Part shown: piece by piece, positions 24,896-38,500 of the stretch
How the letters are laid out: every line of letters begins with the position of its first letter
Position numbering within the stretch: position 1 is the first letter of the stretch
NCBI GenBank assembly: GCA_964023275.1
Contig: OZ029915.1
Coordinates: 40,727,238 to 40,791,237 of the forward strand
DNA: 64,000 nucleotides
Direction of reading: 5' to 3'
Source: Norana najaformis
Lineage: Eukaryota; Annelida; Clitellata; Crassiclitellata; Hormogastridae
Notes under the pieces: generated by a model
Databases searched by the model: none
Told to the model about the DNA's origin: nothing
Seen by the model: the letters and a program-made list of their open reading frames with translations, nothing else
Translations under genes and position numbers: made by a program

Positions 24896-25227
24896 TGTAA
24901 CGATTGAGTCGGGGTATTCGACTATAACAACGGTAACAAAGACTCGGTTTTACACATGTTTTATCGGCCACACACGTATAGTATAACAAAGAACAATTCT
25001 GCTCTACAGACACAACCACCCTTTTTCTAATGCTTAAAGCTGCAGCCTGAAGCTACTAAGGCTGGCAGATAAATCATGTTTCAGAAAATTAATTACCCTG
25101 TCTAGTATGGACCGTGGGCCCAAAACATTCTTCCGTTCCCACGTTGCCATTTTTGGGTAAGGCATGAACTTTTGCGGTTAAATTACTCGCTTGGTGCTCG
25201 GGCCAGACTGTGCTGTGCACACAGTTA

Positions 25228-25275
25228 TGTATGTCTGTCTGTCTCACTGTCTGTCTGTCTGTCTGTCTGTCCTTC
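25228..25275. repeat. (GTCT)n microsatellite
   Basis: About ten gtct units, followed by a ctccctcc pyrimidine stretch to about 25345. Confidence 0.9.
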
Positions 25276-25842
25276 TCTCTCACTCACATTCTCCCTCCCT
25301 TTCTTCTTCCCTCCCTCCCTCTCTTCCCCTCATCCTTCCCTCAACCTAAGTCTTTGTTATACTAAGCTACTAAATCGTGTGGAGTATTTACAATATAAAG
25401 CACACATATATACGTATGTGCATTAATTGCATATAGACATGGACTATATAAACATAGTTTTATTAGGCCTATGTAATTATTAATTACTGGAATAATGTAC
25501 AATACCTTTCTGTCGCAGCAAAAAGACGATACAAGCAACTATTCTAAAAGACGCGGAGAATGAACTAACACTGATCCGCACCAATAAAAGAGAAAATTAC
25601 CACGAGCCTTGATCAGAGATAGACTTTATATATAATAATAATAATTTTATTTAATTAACAACCGAATTGTATATATTATATTTTAATGATGTGTTCCTTA
25701 AATTCAGTTTAATTAACATAATTAAGTCCTTATTTTTTTGCAACCCCCGTCATACGACTATTTAGTGCGAGGGACGCCGCACTCGGTTTTGGACAACAGT
25801 GTAAGTTTAGGGCGCCCTTAATTAAATCCGATCTGTATTCGC

Positions 25843-26125
25843 GTAATCGTAATCGTAATCTCGAGATTTCTACAGCGCTCAACAAAAGCTAAGTCGCGGG
25901 AACCAGCTTATTCACAGGCGCTCAGTCAAAACAAAATCGATAGGCAAAAGGGTTCGGTTCAGGTCAAGATCCAGAAGTCAGGCAGTCAGACATTCGGACG
26001 GCTACGGTGGATGATGTTTGAAATTGAAGCGAGAAGAGAGATAAGGGGAAGAGGAAGAATCAGGATAAGATTGTTGGAAAAGAAGTGTTTTCAGTCTTGA
26101 GCGAAAGATTTGCGCAGAAACTGAA
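25843..26125 (+). mobile_element. SINE-like family A copy, near full length
   Basis: Starts with cgtaatcgtaatcgtaatct, then ctcgagatttctacagcgct, and aagctaagtcg, which resembles an A box (TRGCNNAGYNG, one mismatch). The core ggcgctcagtcaaaac, a B-box-like ggttcggtt and the purine-rich second half follow. CpGs are retained. This is one of the best copies for building a consensus. Confidence 0.85.
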
Positions 26126-27039
26126 AGAGGTGAAGTATTGGTGAGTTCAACGTAGCGAGAGGATAATCGGATGTTGCTAAACTCGGGGGAAGAACATTCT
26201 TCTGTTGCCTCGATGGGAAAGAAACGCTCGCATTACTCCTTGTGGAGATTCAGACGGCCGGGAGATATAACAGGAAGAGAGGCTACCGCGTGTCACTGTT
26301 CCAAGGCTCCAGAGTGAGGACCAAGAGTCTACACCTAAAAGTGATCAGGCATAAGAGAGATTAATTTTCTGTAATTTTCCTCGCCTCAGATTCAGGTGTA
26401 CTGACATTGCGCGCGTTACAAGTGCTTTAATAAATAAAAATAAAAAATAAAAATAAATAATTACCCCAAGAGAATAGCCGATACGTCATAGTCCGTGTCG
26501 GGTTACCTACGTGGAATGAATCGACACGGTTGATTCTGGCTCCATATAAAGGCCTATGCTTGTCACAACACCCAGGTCGGAGAACTGACGGAAGTGGGGA
26601 AGAGCCTCCTCATGTGTAGGTTGGACAATGGTGTGTGTGCAAAATGCGAAGGTTATAGAGAAAAGACTTTCACTGCCAGAGTTCAGTAGGGATATCCTAT
26701 ATTTCGAAGCAGAGTTTATTAACCCCAAAACGCGTTTGCTACTGCTGTTGGCCAATGACTCCTTTGGATTAATAACTAATTTTAGAGCTGCAATTTTTTT
26801 TATCCACGCCTGTGCCCCCTTTCAAAGGGAGGGACTTCTACACGTGGTATTTGCAAACTCTGCAAAAGTATTAACAACCTAGATTTTAAGTAGTCACCCA
26901 TTTGGTCACTGTTATACGTAATAACTCAATAGGCATAGGCCTACTTCATGGATCAACACATTGTGGAATAAAGTAAGACTTGCCAATATTACAGTCCAAA
27001 TCCGTGTAGCACAATTAGCGTTGCTTTTTCACAGATCCT

Positions 27040-27260
27040 ATCCTAACTACACTTCTTCCTCTTATCTATCTTTCCGTTCCAATCCGAAACATCACCCACC
27101 GTAGCTGCCACGTTGTCTCTCAGCCTGATTTTTGGATCTTGACCTGGAATCGAACCCTTTTTGCCTATCGATTTTGTTTTGACTGAGCGCCTGTGCATGA
27201 GCTGGTCCCCGTGACGTGGTTTTCTTTGGACGCTGTAGAAATCTCGGGATTACGACAACA
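27040..27260 (-). mobile_element. SINE-like family A copy
   Basis: Reverse copy ending gacgctgtagaaatctcggg then attacg. CpGs are kept (gagcgcctg, gtgacgtgg). It lies about 660 bp upstream of the zinc transporter start, outside the CpG-depleted block. Confidence 0.8.
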
Positions 27261-27784
27261 AACAGTTAGGGAAGCTATTTTCCAGCTGAAAACTACAAAA
27301 CTGCTGGAACCTCTGATAGGCCGAATCTTATGCATATTAAGTATTTGCGACTGAGGTATATGAACATTAATGACATCCTAGTGCATGAGTGGGAATCGGA
27401 AACACGCACCCCGCCGGTAATCCCGTCGATAATGCAAACTTGATTTAAGCTTATACAGTGCTCAGTTCGTACCTGTGTTCGCTATGGGGCGCTACTGCAG
27501 CATAAATCATACGGCCCTGAAACAAACACAAAACTGACTCTTAGATTTGGTTTTATTCAGATAATTGTATTAGTTTCTGTAGAAGTTACAGAAGTCATTC
27601 GAAAACTTTCTACTTTTCAGCTGCTAAAATTTAGCTGTTTCAATCGACTTGGCTAGTGGGAGTTTAAATTTTAAAAAATCTGCATGACTGCGGTAACGAC
27701 GTCATCAAGCAGCGAGTCTCGGTTGAAATCCGGGTTCGGTCCGATAGGTTGACCTAACCTGCTTGCATTAATATCTACCGCGGT

Positions 27785-27791
27785 GGGCGCA
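27785..27791 (-). promoter_or_regulatory. Possible metal response element core
   Basis: The minus strand reads TGCGCCC, fitting the MTF-1 core TGCRCNC, about 125 bp upstream of the zinc transporter ATG. A seven-base degenerate core is expected by chance about once per kilobase, so this is only suggestive. Confidence 0.2.
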
Positions 27792-27916
27792 AATGGGCTG
27801 TTGTGGTCCGATAAGGTGTAAGTGAATTCGTCGTTTATACCGTTGAAAGTCTGAAATAATCCGGTGTTGAGTGTTAAATTATTACTATTGTATGTTACTT
27901 ATTTCTGGAATCAAGA

Positions 27917-30900
27917 ATGGCTGCAACTGACGTTAAGGCGATGGACGCTACATCGGTGGACGACGAGGCTGCTAAGAGAGATGAGCGAACACCCCTTCTT
28001 CAGAATTCTGCTGCTTCAAAACCAAAGGCCCGAAGCCGGCCGTACTCCGAATCTGATAGACTGATGAATGGAACACCCGTTTCAAGTGACGCCTATTCCG
28101 TACAGTAAGCAACTGTAAATGATACAGTATTTAATGTAAAGCTGGCTTTGGTCTTGTGATCAGCTGCTTCGAATGAGCAACGCCCCCAGTACGCGGCTCT
28201 TAATGCCCGCTTTGATTCCGTTTGTCGTCTGTATCAGTGATGGGTTACATCGTAATCGTAAACTCGAAATTTCTAAAACTCTGCTTAAAAGTTAAGCGCA
28301 GGGCACCAGCTTATACACGAGCGCTGTGTCAAGTCCGTGGGATTGGCCAAAGATGCATGTCAAGATCCAAGTCCGGTTGCCAGGAGACCAGAGAGGGGGG
28401 AGAGGAGGTTAGGGTGGGTTGTGTTTACATCCTAGTTTGCAATTAATAGCTTTCTTTGGTGCGGTAAGTTATTATATCGTGCCATATTGTGGGAATTCCA
28501 TGTGAAGCCAGATGACAATCGGCGATATTTTTCGTCTTTCATAGATCTGTGCATTTGAGCTTTTATTAAGGGCCTTTTCCACATGTTTAAGGATTTTGCA
28601 CAAAGTATATTCCTTACAGTGCATGCAAAGATTGTGTAGTGCCTGAAATGGTGTTGAGTAGAGCAAGTAGATCAGCATGTGGTGTTTGTTGTTTGTTGTG
28701 TTTATATTGTTAAAATCTAGGTTGTTAATACTTTGCAGAGTTTGCAAATACCACGTGTAAATTATAATTATAATAGGACATTTATGTGACACGTATTAAG
28801 AATCTCTCAGATGCTGTCTGGAAGGTACATGGCTATCAGTCATATGGAAAAAGATATGCCTGATAAGCCCTTTCGTGCTAACACTATCCGCATTAATCAA
28901 ACCTGAACAAATATAAGTGAAAGCTCCACATACAGGAAATGTGTGCATGTAGGCCTAGGGGAACAGTTAGGTCATCAGACTTTGTAGAATGCAGTGACTG
29001 CCTACCAGGCAGGGACAAGATGGGAACATGCAGTTTGCGGATGTAAGCCAGAGCAGCTCCAGCCATTGAAGCTCACACACGTGTACTAGGATTTAGATCT
29101 TGTACTTGTGCAGCCAGTGGAGAGTATGTTGCCTATAATCTGGTATCTCCTTAAGGACGAGACAAATGAACTGGATTGGTCACATACTGCATGGAAATTC
29201 TCTCCTGAGGACATTGACTGAAGAAAGAATTGAGGGAAAGAAGGTTACAGGAAGACCAAGGAATATGATGTTGGACTGGATGATGGATTAAGAAAGAAGA
29301 TGGGGGTTACACAGAAGTTAAGGAAAGGGCACAGAACTGAGAAGAGTGGTGTCGTTGGATTCTTGGTCCTGGATAAGGGCAGAACCCTGAAGAAGAAGAA
29401 GCAGAAGAATTCAGTATATGGGAAGAGTGTGAGAGATTAGCTGGTAGATGGACAACACAGTTAGTATTTGTGTATATTTTTTTCATTATTTCAGCAACCA
29501 ACAGCTGGATAGTGCTGTAGGAAATGGCAGTGAAACGCCCAAACATGAAGGAAGTATGTCATTTATAATATGTTTATAACATTTATATATGTTTGTATTG
29601 AGAATTTGTATAGTGCCGTTTTGAAAATTCTAAGCTGCAGTTACTACATGATTTTAATATCATGTTTGATTGTCGGGTTTACTGTAATTGAAAGCTGCCA
29701 TTAATCTCTTGGCAATGGCCATGACAACAAGTGTTCATGCTAACAGCATGCCCGCAGTTGAAATTCTGTCAATGGTAATTAGTTGACATATGAATTAAGA
29801 TTTGACATATGTCAGTGTATAGTCAAGTTCACATAAGCCTAGTTGAGTCTGAGTCCAGAGGTGTTCGAGTCCAAGTTGTTAATGAGTCATCGAACACTCA
29901 AGACTGAGCCCAAGTCATGTCACAACGAATCGAGTCCTAGTGCAAATCCAGGAAAAATGCAAAAAATTGAAACATGGAATTCAAAGCCTTTCAACATGAT
30001 GTCAGTATTAATGCGGAAAGTAGTGTCAATGTAATTTATGTATGCTGCACTGAAATATGTCAGAATTGGAAAAAAATTTGTTTTAACAGATTAGGGCACA
30101 TAAAAATTTTCCCAACATGGGTTCAACAGGTGCATTCATGGCAGAACAGCTGAAACTTTAACTGCCACTGAGTGCAGGATGGCAATACAGTTGTATACAG
30201 GGGTATAGCAATAGATTGTGTGGGTTGTGCAAAGCACAAGGGCCCAAAAGGCCAGGGGCCATCTGGGCCCACAGGGGGCCAAGGCTTGGTTACTCAGTTA
30301 TGTAAAGCAAAACAGCCAAAGTTCAGTTTGCACAATGGCCTTTGGAAGGCTAGCTATGCCACTGGTTGTATAGTTGCTTGATTTAGTGATGATCCATATA
30401 AAATATTTTCAGGGCTCATATGTCATGTTTTTTTATGTTGAAAACATAATTAATGTATCATCGTGTTTATTGCATTAAAAGGTTATAATGGTTAGGAATA
30501 AATGGTTAAAATTGAAAGTGATATTTTAAAAATGATTTAATGTGTAACTCGACAGAATTGCGCTTGTTGATTACTAAATTATGATCTTCAGTGGCTGATG
30601 TTCATTGCGACCATACGTTATTTTGTGTTGTTATAAATCTATTCTTCATTCGTTGATGTGTTTACTTTCAGGCCAACACTGTCACAGGGACAAATTAAAA
30701 GTGACACTAATCGATTATGCAGCCCGTAGAAAGCTGATTATTGCTAGCACTATGTGCTTGGCTTTTATGATAGGTGAAGTTGTAGGTAAGTGTGCTTTGG
30801 ATTAATAATGTTTTCTGTCACAGATATGCTAAGACAAAACATGCTTTAAGACTACTAAAAATAATTTAATCTTGTGCCTGCAATGGCGTGGCTATGAAAG

Positions 30901-32413
30901 TAACTAATTGGGCCAATGTATATGTGTTTGCGTGCGTGTGTGTGGAAACCGTTTTAGTGCCTCGTGTCATCTTGTTATAGGCACACATTGCTAACCTATA
31001 TGATTTTACAGGTATAAAATTGACTAGAGAGGATAAGCAGGTGGAAATAAGTTAAACTTCATCATTCTTTTCCTCCTAACTGGACTAACCTGGAATTAAC
31101 GTGATTATGAATATGCAGTGTTGGTCCATCAACTGATGTTTTGTGCGTTGTTATGGCAGCACCGCAGAAGTTACAAGATGATATGATATTTTCTGTTGCA
31201 ACGATTTTTGTTTTACTGGGTCTGCCTAACTGTAACCATTTGACTGGATGTGTTAGAATTTAGTAAAATGTGGTCCAGTTGGCAGTTTTGTCTCTTGGTT
31301 CTTGATTCATAACGAGACCTGTGTTTGCTTACAACCTGAAGTTGCTAAACAGCACTTTGAACTATCCAGGCACATTAATACATACTGGTACATATTTTAT
31401 ACTTGCACACATACGTATGTATGTATCTGTACTTTCATACATGCACCCATCCACTTGTGCATTTAATATTATATATACATGCTCTAAGGCAGTGCTTAAA
31501 TGTGTGCATACCTGCCTACTTACATATATACATACATGCATACATACACACAAATATGCGCACACATACCATGTATGTTGTGTTAGTTGTGCAGTCTGTT
31601 ACATTACTTTGATGGTTTTGTTTTAGGTGGTGTTCTTGCAAACAGTCTAGCAATTGCCACTGATGCTGCTCATCTCTTGACAGATTTTGCCAGCTTTCTG
31701 ATCAGTCTTTTCGCGCTTCTTCTCGCCGCACGTCCACCGACAAAAAGAATGAGTTTTGGCTGGTATCGTGCAGGTGAGGGCTGTCAATAGCCAATCAGAT
31801 TATGATGCCTGGTGCTTAATTAGCTTGATACTCGGGACTGTTGAGTAGCACGTGATGCAAAAATTTTGCTCATTTTCAGTGCAGTTGTCTTTGTTTTCTA
31901 GAGTGTAATTTGGTGCCGGTGTTAGCAAATGGTAATTGTGTGAGGACATACACCAGGATGTTGCAACTAGATCCTTGTTAACAGGGCATTAGAAACTTTT
32001 TTTTACTTATGGTGTCTGTTTGATGTGTGAGCTTTTCATCTCTGCATACTGGTGCATCATATGAAGTTGCCTATAAGTGCAACATGTCTACAAAGGTTGT
32101 CCAGTTGCTCAACTGCTATTATTATATTACAGTATTAATTTCATGGCTGTTACAGGAACATTTGACTTGCAAGCATTTTCCTAAATTATCAGTTGAGTGC
32201 CGATGGTGATGGATGCTGCAGGGTCGACAGTTTCAGACAGTTGTGAAGCTTCCCAAACCATGTCACACGAACCATCATACGAACTCCCCACCACTTCATC
32301 CCTTGCACTCTCTTTGCAGGTCTTCCACTGAAAACTGAATACCCTCCTATCCTGGTTCTTCTTCTTCTCCTTATCTGTTCTGCAGATCCATTTCCAAACA
32401 CCACCCTCCTTAG

Positions 32414-32460
<47 letters not shown>

Positions 32461-32464
32461 CATG

Positions 32465-32516
<52 letters not shown>

Positions 32517-35500
32517 CATCGGATCTTGACCTGGAACTGAACCTTTTTACCTATCGATTTTGTTTTGACTGAGAGCCTGTGAATAAGCTGGTTCCTGTGA
32601 CTTAGCTTTTGTTGGGTGCTGTAGAAATCTTGAGTTTACGATTATGGTGTCATATATCCTAGACTCTGAAATGTAGAGGTTGCTGCGACACTGGTTTTTC
32701 ATTGGCAGATCTGATTATAAAAGTAGGCTAGAGGCAGATAATGAAGTTGGTTGTAGATGAAAAACCTAATCTTGTAGCCATTTTGGTAGATGATGAGGAG
32801 TCAGTGGAGACTGTCATTGGAGTTGCAGTGTTTTCATGTTTTCACTTCAGCTGAAAGTTCCTTCAAGTTCCAGGGCCAGTATTGTTGATAGTATGGGTTT
32901 ATCTGTTTGAAATACTATTGAAAATCAAACATGGCTATTGAAATAAACATTTGATGAATGGAATTTTTAACAAACAATATTTATTAGACATTCACTCGTG
33001 AATCTGTGTGTGTGGAGTCTGGCAGTTGTGTACTTCTAGTTGTCTGAGCACTGCTTGCTTGCTGATTAATATTTTGTTCTTAATTTACTTTAACATCATT
33101 TAGGGTAGGGTAGAGAGTGCCTCTGAGGTTTTCCCTGCAGCAGTGATGTGCAGATTTACAGTTACAGTTACTTGTTACTTTGGACTGAAAGGTCAAAGAT
33201 TTATTGTCTTGTTACTGAACAAAGTTTCCTGTTTATTCTGACGTTTGGTAATTGCGGATAATTCCTTTTAAGTCAGCTATTATCACGTGAAGAATTCTGA
33301 CATGCCTACTGCATCATTTTTATTTTGTTTCCAGGTACTGATTATTAAGATGTAATTGTCTTGGTTCTGGTCCATTCATCATTAATAGGTTTAAGCTTCA
33401 ATTAGATCACACTTAAAACATCTGAGTGTTTAAGGGTTGTGCTAAACTTATTTTAAAGTGGTGAATTAATTTATAATAAGTTTGTTGGTCGAATTGTTTA
33501 AAGAACTGTATTCGGTTTTGTTGACAGAGATTATGGGTGCCCTTCTCTCCGTTCTGCTCATCTGGGTTGTGACTGGTGTGCTGGTCTACATGGCAATCCA
33601 GCGTGTAATTTGGGAAGATTATGAGATTGATGCAACAGTGATGTTGATTACAGCTGGCATTGGTGTCGTCTTTAATTTTATGTAAGTTATTGATGATCTT
33701 TATGCAGAAACATTTTAATGTGGCTTCAGCATGTAACATATGAAAATTGGTTTTGTTAGAGATTTTTGAAGAGGTGCACCTTTGATTTTTGTAAGAGCTG
33801 CACTTGCTTTTTGTCGGCTAAATTTGGATTTCTAGATGAAGATTTTCATGAATTGGAGGTGATAAATAGTCCAAAATGCTTTTGATGTGCGGAATATTTA
33901 CATAGTCCTGTTTAAAAGCAAATAATTGTAGAATTAAAAGTTTGAATATGATTTCAAAGTTTGAATATTGTGGTGTTGAATGCTGTGAAGAAATCGTTAT
34001 CAGTGTTGTCTCTAGAGCTAGACAAATTGTCATCTTCACTCTGTCATTAGATAGAGGTGATATTTTTGTGCCGTTGTGTAAAGAGGTGGGGATCCTTCAT
34101 CGTGATAGTTTTCACCCTGTATGGTCGTGTGTTAGTACAAGGAACTCTGAACCCTGGAGTGTTTGCTCTGTAAACATTGATTTAATGCAGGTCACCCTTA
34201 TGAACTGCAGAAACAGCAAGACAGACTCTATTAAAGAGGACTTACACCTAAGCCGAATAATGAACTGAAACTTTAGGGAAAAAATTTGTTATAGTAAATA
34301 CATGGTAAAATCGGTGTAGTTACATGATAAATATTGGTATCAGTATGCAATAAAGTTATTTATCTTTTGGGGAAGATTTTAATGTGCACTCTGCTTTCTA
34401 TTTCTCTGTTTACAAATGTTGGATCAGGAAGCAGGAAGCAAAAAAAGTATGACTCTGTGTAGTTTATCTTCTTCAAATAATAGTAATTAGGAGATTGCCT
34501 ACATACATGTACATTAATTACTGAATAGCACAGATGTTAAACACTGCTGAGCCAAGAAATTAAAAATATAAAAACTTGATTTTGTAAAAAATAAAAGCAA
34601 TTAAAAAGCTGATAGCTACCTGACAAGTGCAGTGAAGCCAAATTGGCTTGCTTTGATGATTTCTTACTTCTGATAATCATGGTCATCCTTAGAACAGGGA
34701 ACAACACAGTATGAGATGCAAATTTGATTCAAAGATAAATTTAAACAATAAGCTGACATGAAAAATCCCAAAAATCAAATAACAGAAAAGTATCTGAATA
34801 TTTAAAAATGGAAATTTTTAGAAAAAAATAAAAGCCGTGTTTTAGGTCTTTGCTGATTAGGAACAATTTCCTATGGATGTATATACTAACCAATGATTAA
34901 GAACAATGATCTTTATATGTGCAGTAGATAATCATTAAAAATAGAGCCAGTGGAAGAACTGGTATGGCTACTGTTATTACCTTTCTTTTGGTACAGTTCA
35001 CTATGAGATTCTAAAATTTTCTGTTCTCTAACCACCACTTCTCATAAGGGCTTTTTCAGTCTCTTCAGTTTCCACCTTTGACTGTCTTTGTTAGATTTCC
35101 TTGGGGGGGGGGTTGCCACATTGCCCTCTTAATTTAGCATACTGTTTGGCAACGTTATTCAGATACGTGACTAGAATTTATTGGTAAATTTATATAGCAC
35201 CTTTTCAGGCTGCTGGGACATTATGTATTTTATTAGTGTAGCTTGATCTGTTTGCTGGATTGGTTTTTAAAACCAATCTATACTTTAAGGCTTAGTTAAG
35301 TATTACAGAATTGGGGTTGCTTCTAGATACTTTATACTACTGTTACTTACTTAAATTACCAGATAAGGTAAAAAATGAAACGTTCACTGTGAATTGGTAT
35401 AAGATTGGTTATAAATTATGATACTCTTCTGCTAGTTAACATGCTGTGTTAGAACAGAAGAATTTTGTAAAATTAGTCAGTCTTATGATATTGTGGCATT

Positions 35501-38500
35501 GCTTTTTGACCTAGAACTTCTAACATATCTGCATCAGATGCCATTGAAATGTTTGGTGTATCTGGGATTAGGACCTTTGATATCTAATAATAATGTCTGT
35601 AGGGTTGAGGCTGATTAACCTTGTGCAAAGTATTGAAGATTTTGTGCGTATGGCCTTGTTGGTGTGCTTGGTCCAGTTTTTGCAATATTTATTGTCTGAT
35701 GCGCGTGCATGTGTGTAGTTTAAAGTCCCATATGGTAGTCTGAATTACCATGCCCAGTTCAGTTCAGGCGTGTGTTAAGAGGCGATGATGAGTCGCTGCA
35801 CTGGGTTTTCATGGACCCGGCGGCTGCACACGGCACTGTCACTAGTGCCGTGTGCACCCCAGCACTTGTGGTCTAAGGTTCTTGAATATTCTATGCCACA
35901 CGTGTTTCTGTGGCACCTGTGAGTCTCAGCTGTATTTTCCCAGACAGATGGTCGTTTTTCTTTAATTTCTGCTTTACCTCATATTGGGTTTTTTGTGTTT
36001 TGACATCAACTGACAGTCTTGGAGCTTGGGTTTTTATTATCCCTAACTGGCCCAGTTGGTGTCACTGTTGACAGCTGGTGGCCAACTGAGGGTCTAATAT
36101 GGGCCTAACGAGTGTAGCTGTTAGAGGGATAATGAAATAACATAAAATATTCTCGAATACCCTAAAAGATTCTCTCAGTAAAATGCTACGAAGTACAGTT
36201 GGCTTGTCTACCATCACTTTGTTCATTTAACAAAATATAGGATATTTTATATGTAGTTTGTGACCTGACTTTAAAAAATACAAAAATGAAAAACTCGAAA
36301 ACTAGATCTTTGCTCCTCCACATGTTGAAGCACCTCTGTTTGTTTTGTGCTGTGTTCTGGTAACCTTCTCCATCCTGAATCACACCCTTTATCTCTTCTG
36401 ATGTCTTCTTTTCTGATGGTCCGTGTTTTACAGAACTTTAATACATGATTATTTATGTATGAAATTCTTATTTTATTTTGACCATTGAAACTTCAAAACT
36501 AGAAGTTCTAGAAAATTATACACTGTTTTCTTCTCAGATGATGGTTAACGCCACTATTCTCCGTTTTTCAGTCAACAAATTCTCTAAGTCACTTTGCTGC
36601 GTAGCTTAAGTGAGGGTGCAAACATAATATTAGTTTGCATAAATGTCTTGAGTGATATTGTTTGCATTGAAGCTTGTATAATCCCAGACCTATTAAGTAG
36701 TCAGCAGTGTTCTTGACTAAGCAGATTAGTGGTAAAACAGCATGCTTGTCAATCCCTGCATCATTGATATATTTAAAAACTGAATTTCTTGACAGAATGG
36801 GGTTTCTACTGCACGACCATGGACACGGACATTCTCATGGTGGTAATGGTGCCAGCTCTAAGCATAATCAGACGTCACACAGCCATTTCAGTAACCCTGC
36901 GCATCAACATGCCAGTGACAGCGCCTTCAGCACTGCCAGTGAACAGATCGACAGAACTTCAGTTGAAGCACCTCTGCATTCTGATTCGCCTGACATCATG
37001 ACAAACGTGGATGCCATCCATATCCGGATGACAGGAGACGAAACAAGTGACGTTAAAGTTGAAATGCCAAATACGCGAAATATCAATGTTAGGGCAGCAT
37101 TTATTCATGTGGTTGGAGATCTTTTCCAGAGTCTTGGTGTCCTCACTGCTGCCTATATCATCTACTATAAGGTAGGAAATGAGTTTTATGGTTATCCTTT
37201 GATATCAATTAGGCTGGCTGTGAACACCTTCTAAAAGGTGTTTTAGAATATATTCTGTTACATACATACATACTTACATACGTGTCAACGAGTGAGAGAA
37301 ACAATGATTGATAAAAGAATGGGTGAGAGAAACTGTTTCAAAAAGCTTAAAATGGGTCACATTGGGACTTAAGAAATGTTCAGGACAACCATAAATTTAA
37401 GGTTAAATTCTTCTTTTCAAACTGTGTTAAAACTAACAAAATTTTCTGCTAAATGTCTGTGATAAAATCAGAAATATGAAGTTACAAATAAAATTGTGGT
37501 TTGCTGAACAACCAGACTGTATTTTAACTCATTAATCATTTGACCAAGATTCTTCGTAAATAGATTGTTGATAAACTATTTCTCACAAATTGATTGTTCA
37601 TAAATTTATTTGCAGGATATTGATTCATCTTTATTGGTTTATTAATTAACATGTCTGATTTGTGGCATCCATTTCAGCTTAGTCTTTGGAATAACATTTT
37701 CAGCATAAATTGATTTTAACATATTTTTATTTGATTTTCTTTGCAGCCTGAGTGGAAAATTGCTGATCCAATTTGCACTTTCATCTTTTCTGTATTGGTT
37801 CTCTTTACTACAGTGACTATAATGAAAGATATTTTAAACGTATTAATGGAAGGTATGTTTCATTGTTGTTTATATGAAAGGTATGTTTTTTGCTTTCCTC
37901 AGTTTTAACACTTTGCAACTCTGAGGAAAATTCAGATATTTTTCAAATAATTTAAGTTCAATGCAAAATCTGAAAAATCAGTTTTCACTTTTATTATCTA
38001 ATTGATGACTGTATTTGCTTTCAGTTAAGTTTTAAAGGATTAAAACCTGGTATATTTGCAGCCCATTTTCATATTACACGTTTAATGTTGACAAGTTTAT
38101 TCAGAAAATGAGTTGCATTGCAAGAAAATAAGTTTTCAAGTGAGGAAATGCTGTCCACGAAAACCTTATTATCAATTTACGGAGCCCCTCTTCATAAATA
38201 AAACATGTTAACACGTATGTCTTTTGCGTGGTGGCCAACATTTTAAAATTCAATACTGCTTTCTGCTGTATTTGACTATCCCTTTTGGTACTCATTGGTA
38301 CTCATGGAAAATCCCCATAACGCTTGGCAAGTATTTTGACTGGATGAGTTCCTTGACCACTGCTTTAATTGGCTGTAATGTACTGTCAGTTTTATTTAAG
38401 TAAACAAATTATGTCATATCATCTTGCTTTATGACATGCCAAAAAGGAAATTCCAACCACGACAGCATTTGAAATTAGCAAAACTTGATGATTTTTAACT

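Larger units (their letters stand above)
21068..27916. other. Repeat-rich, CpG-rich intergenic region
   Basis: Between the two divergent genes (beta-lactamase-like on minus, zinc transporter on plus) I see microsatellites, SINE-like copies and a pyrimidine-rich kilobase, each listed separately. The missing 5' exon(s) of the beta-lactamase-like gene should lie here. The only exon-like candidate noted is 23954-24081. A CpG-rich block at 23200-23420 carries short open frames on both strands but no convincing exon. Confidence 0.5.

Noticed and set aside
36707..36795. ATG at 36707 as a start for the histidine-rich exon
   Set aside because: The open frame before 36796 is intron sequence; a clear acceptor (tcttgacag) and phase match to the previous exon place the boundary at 36796.
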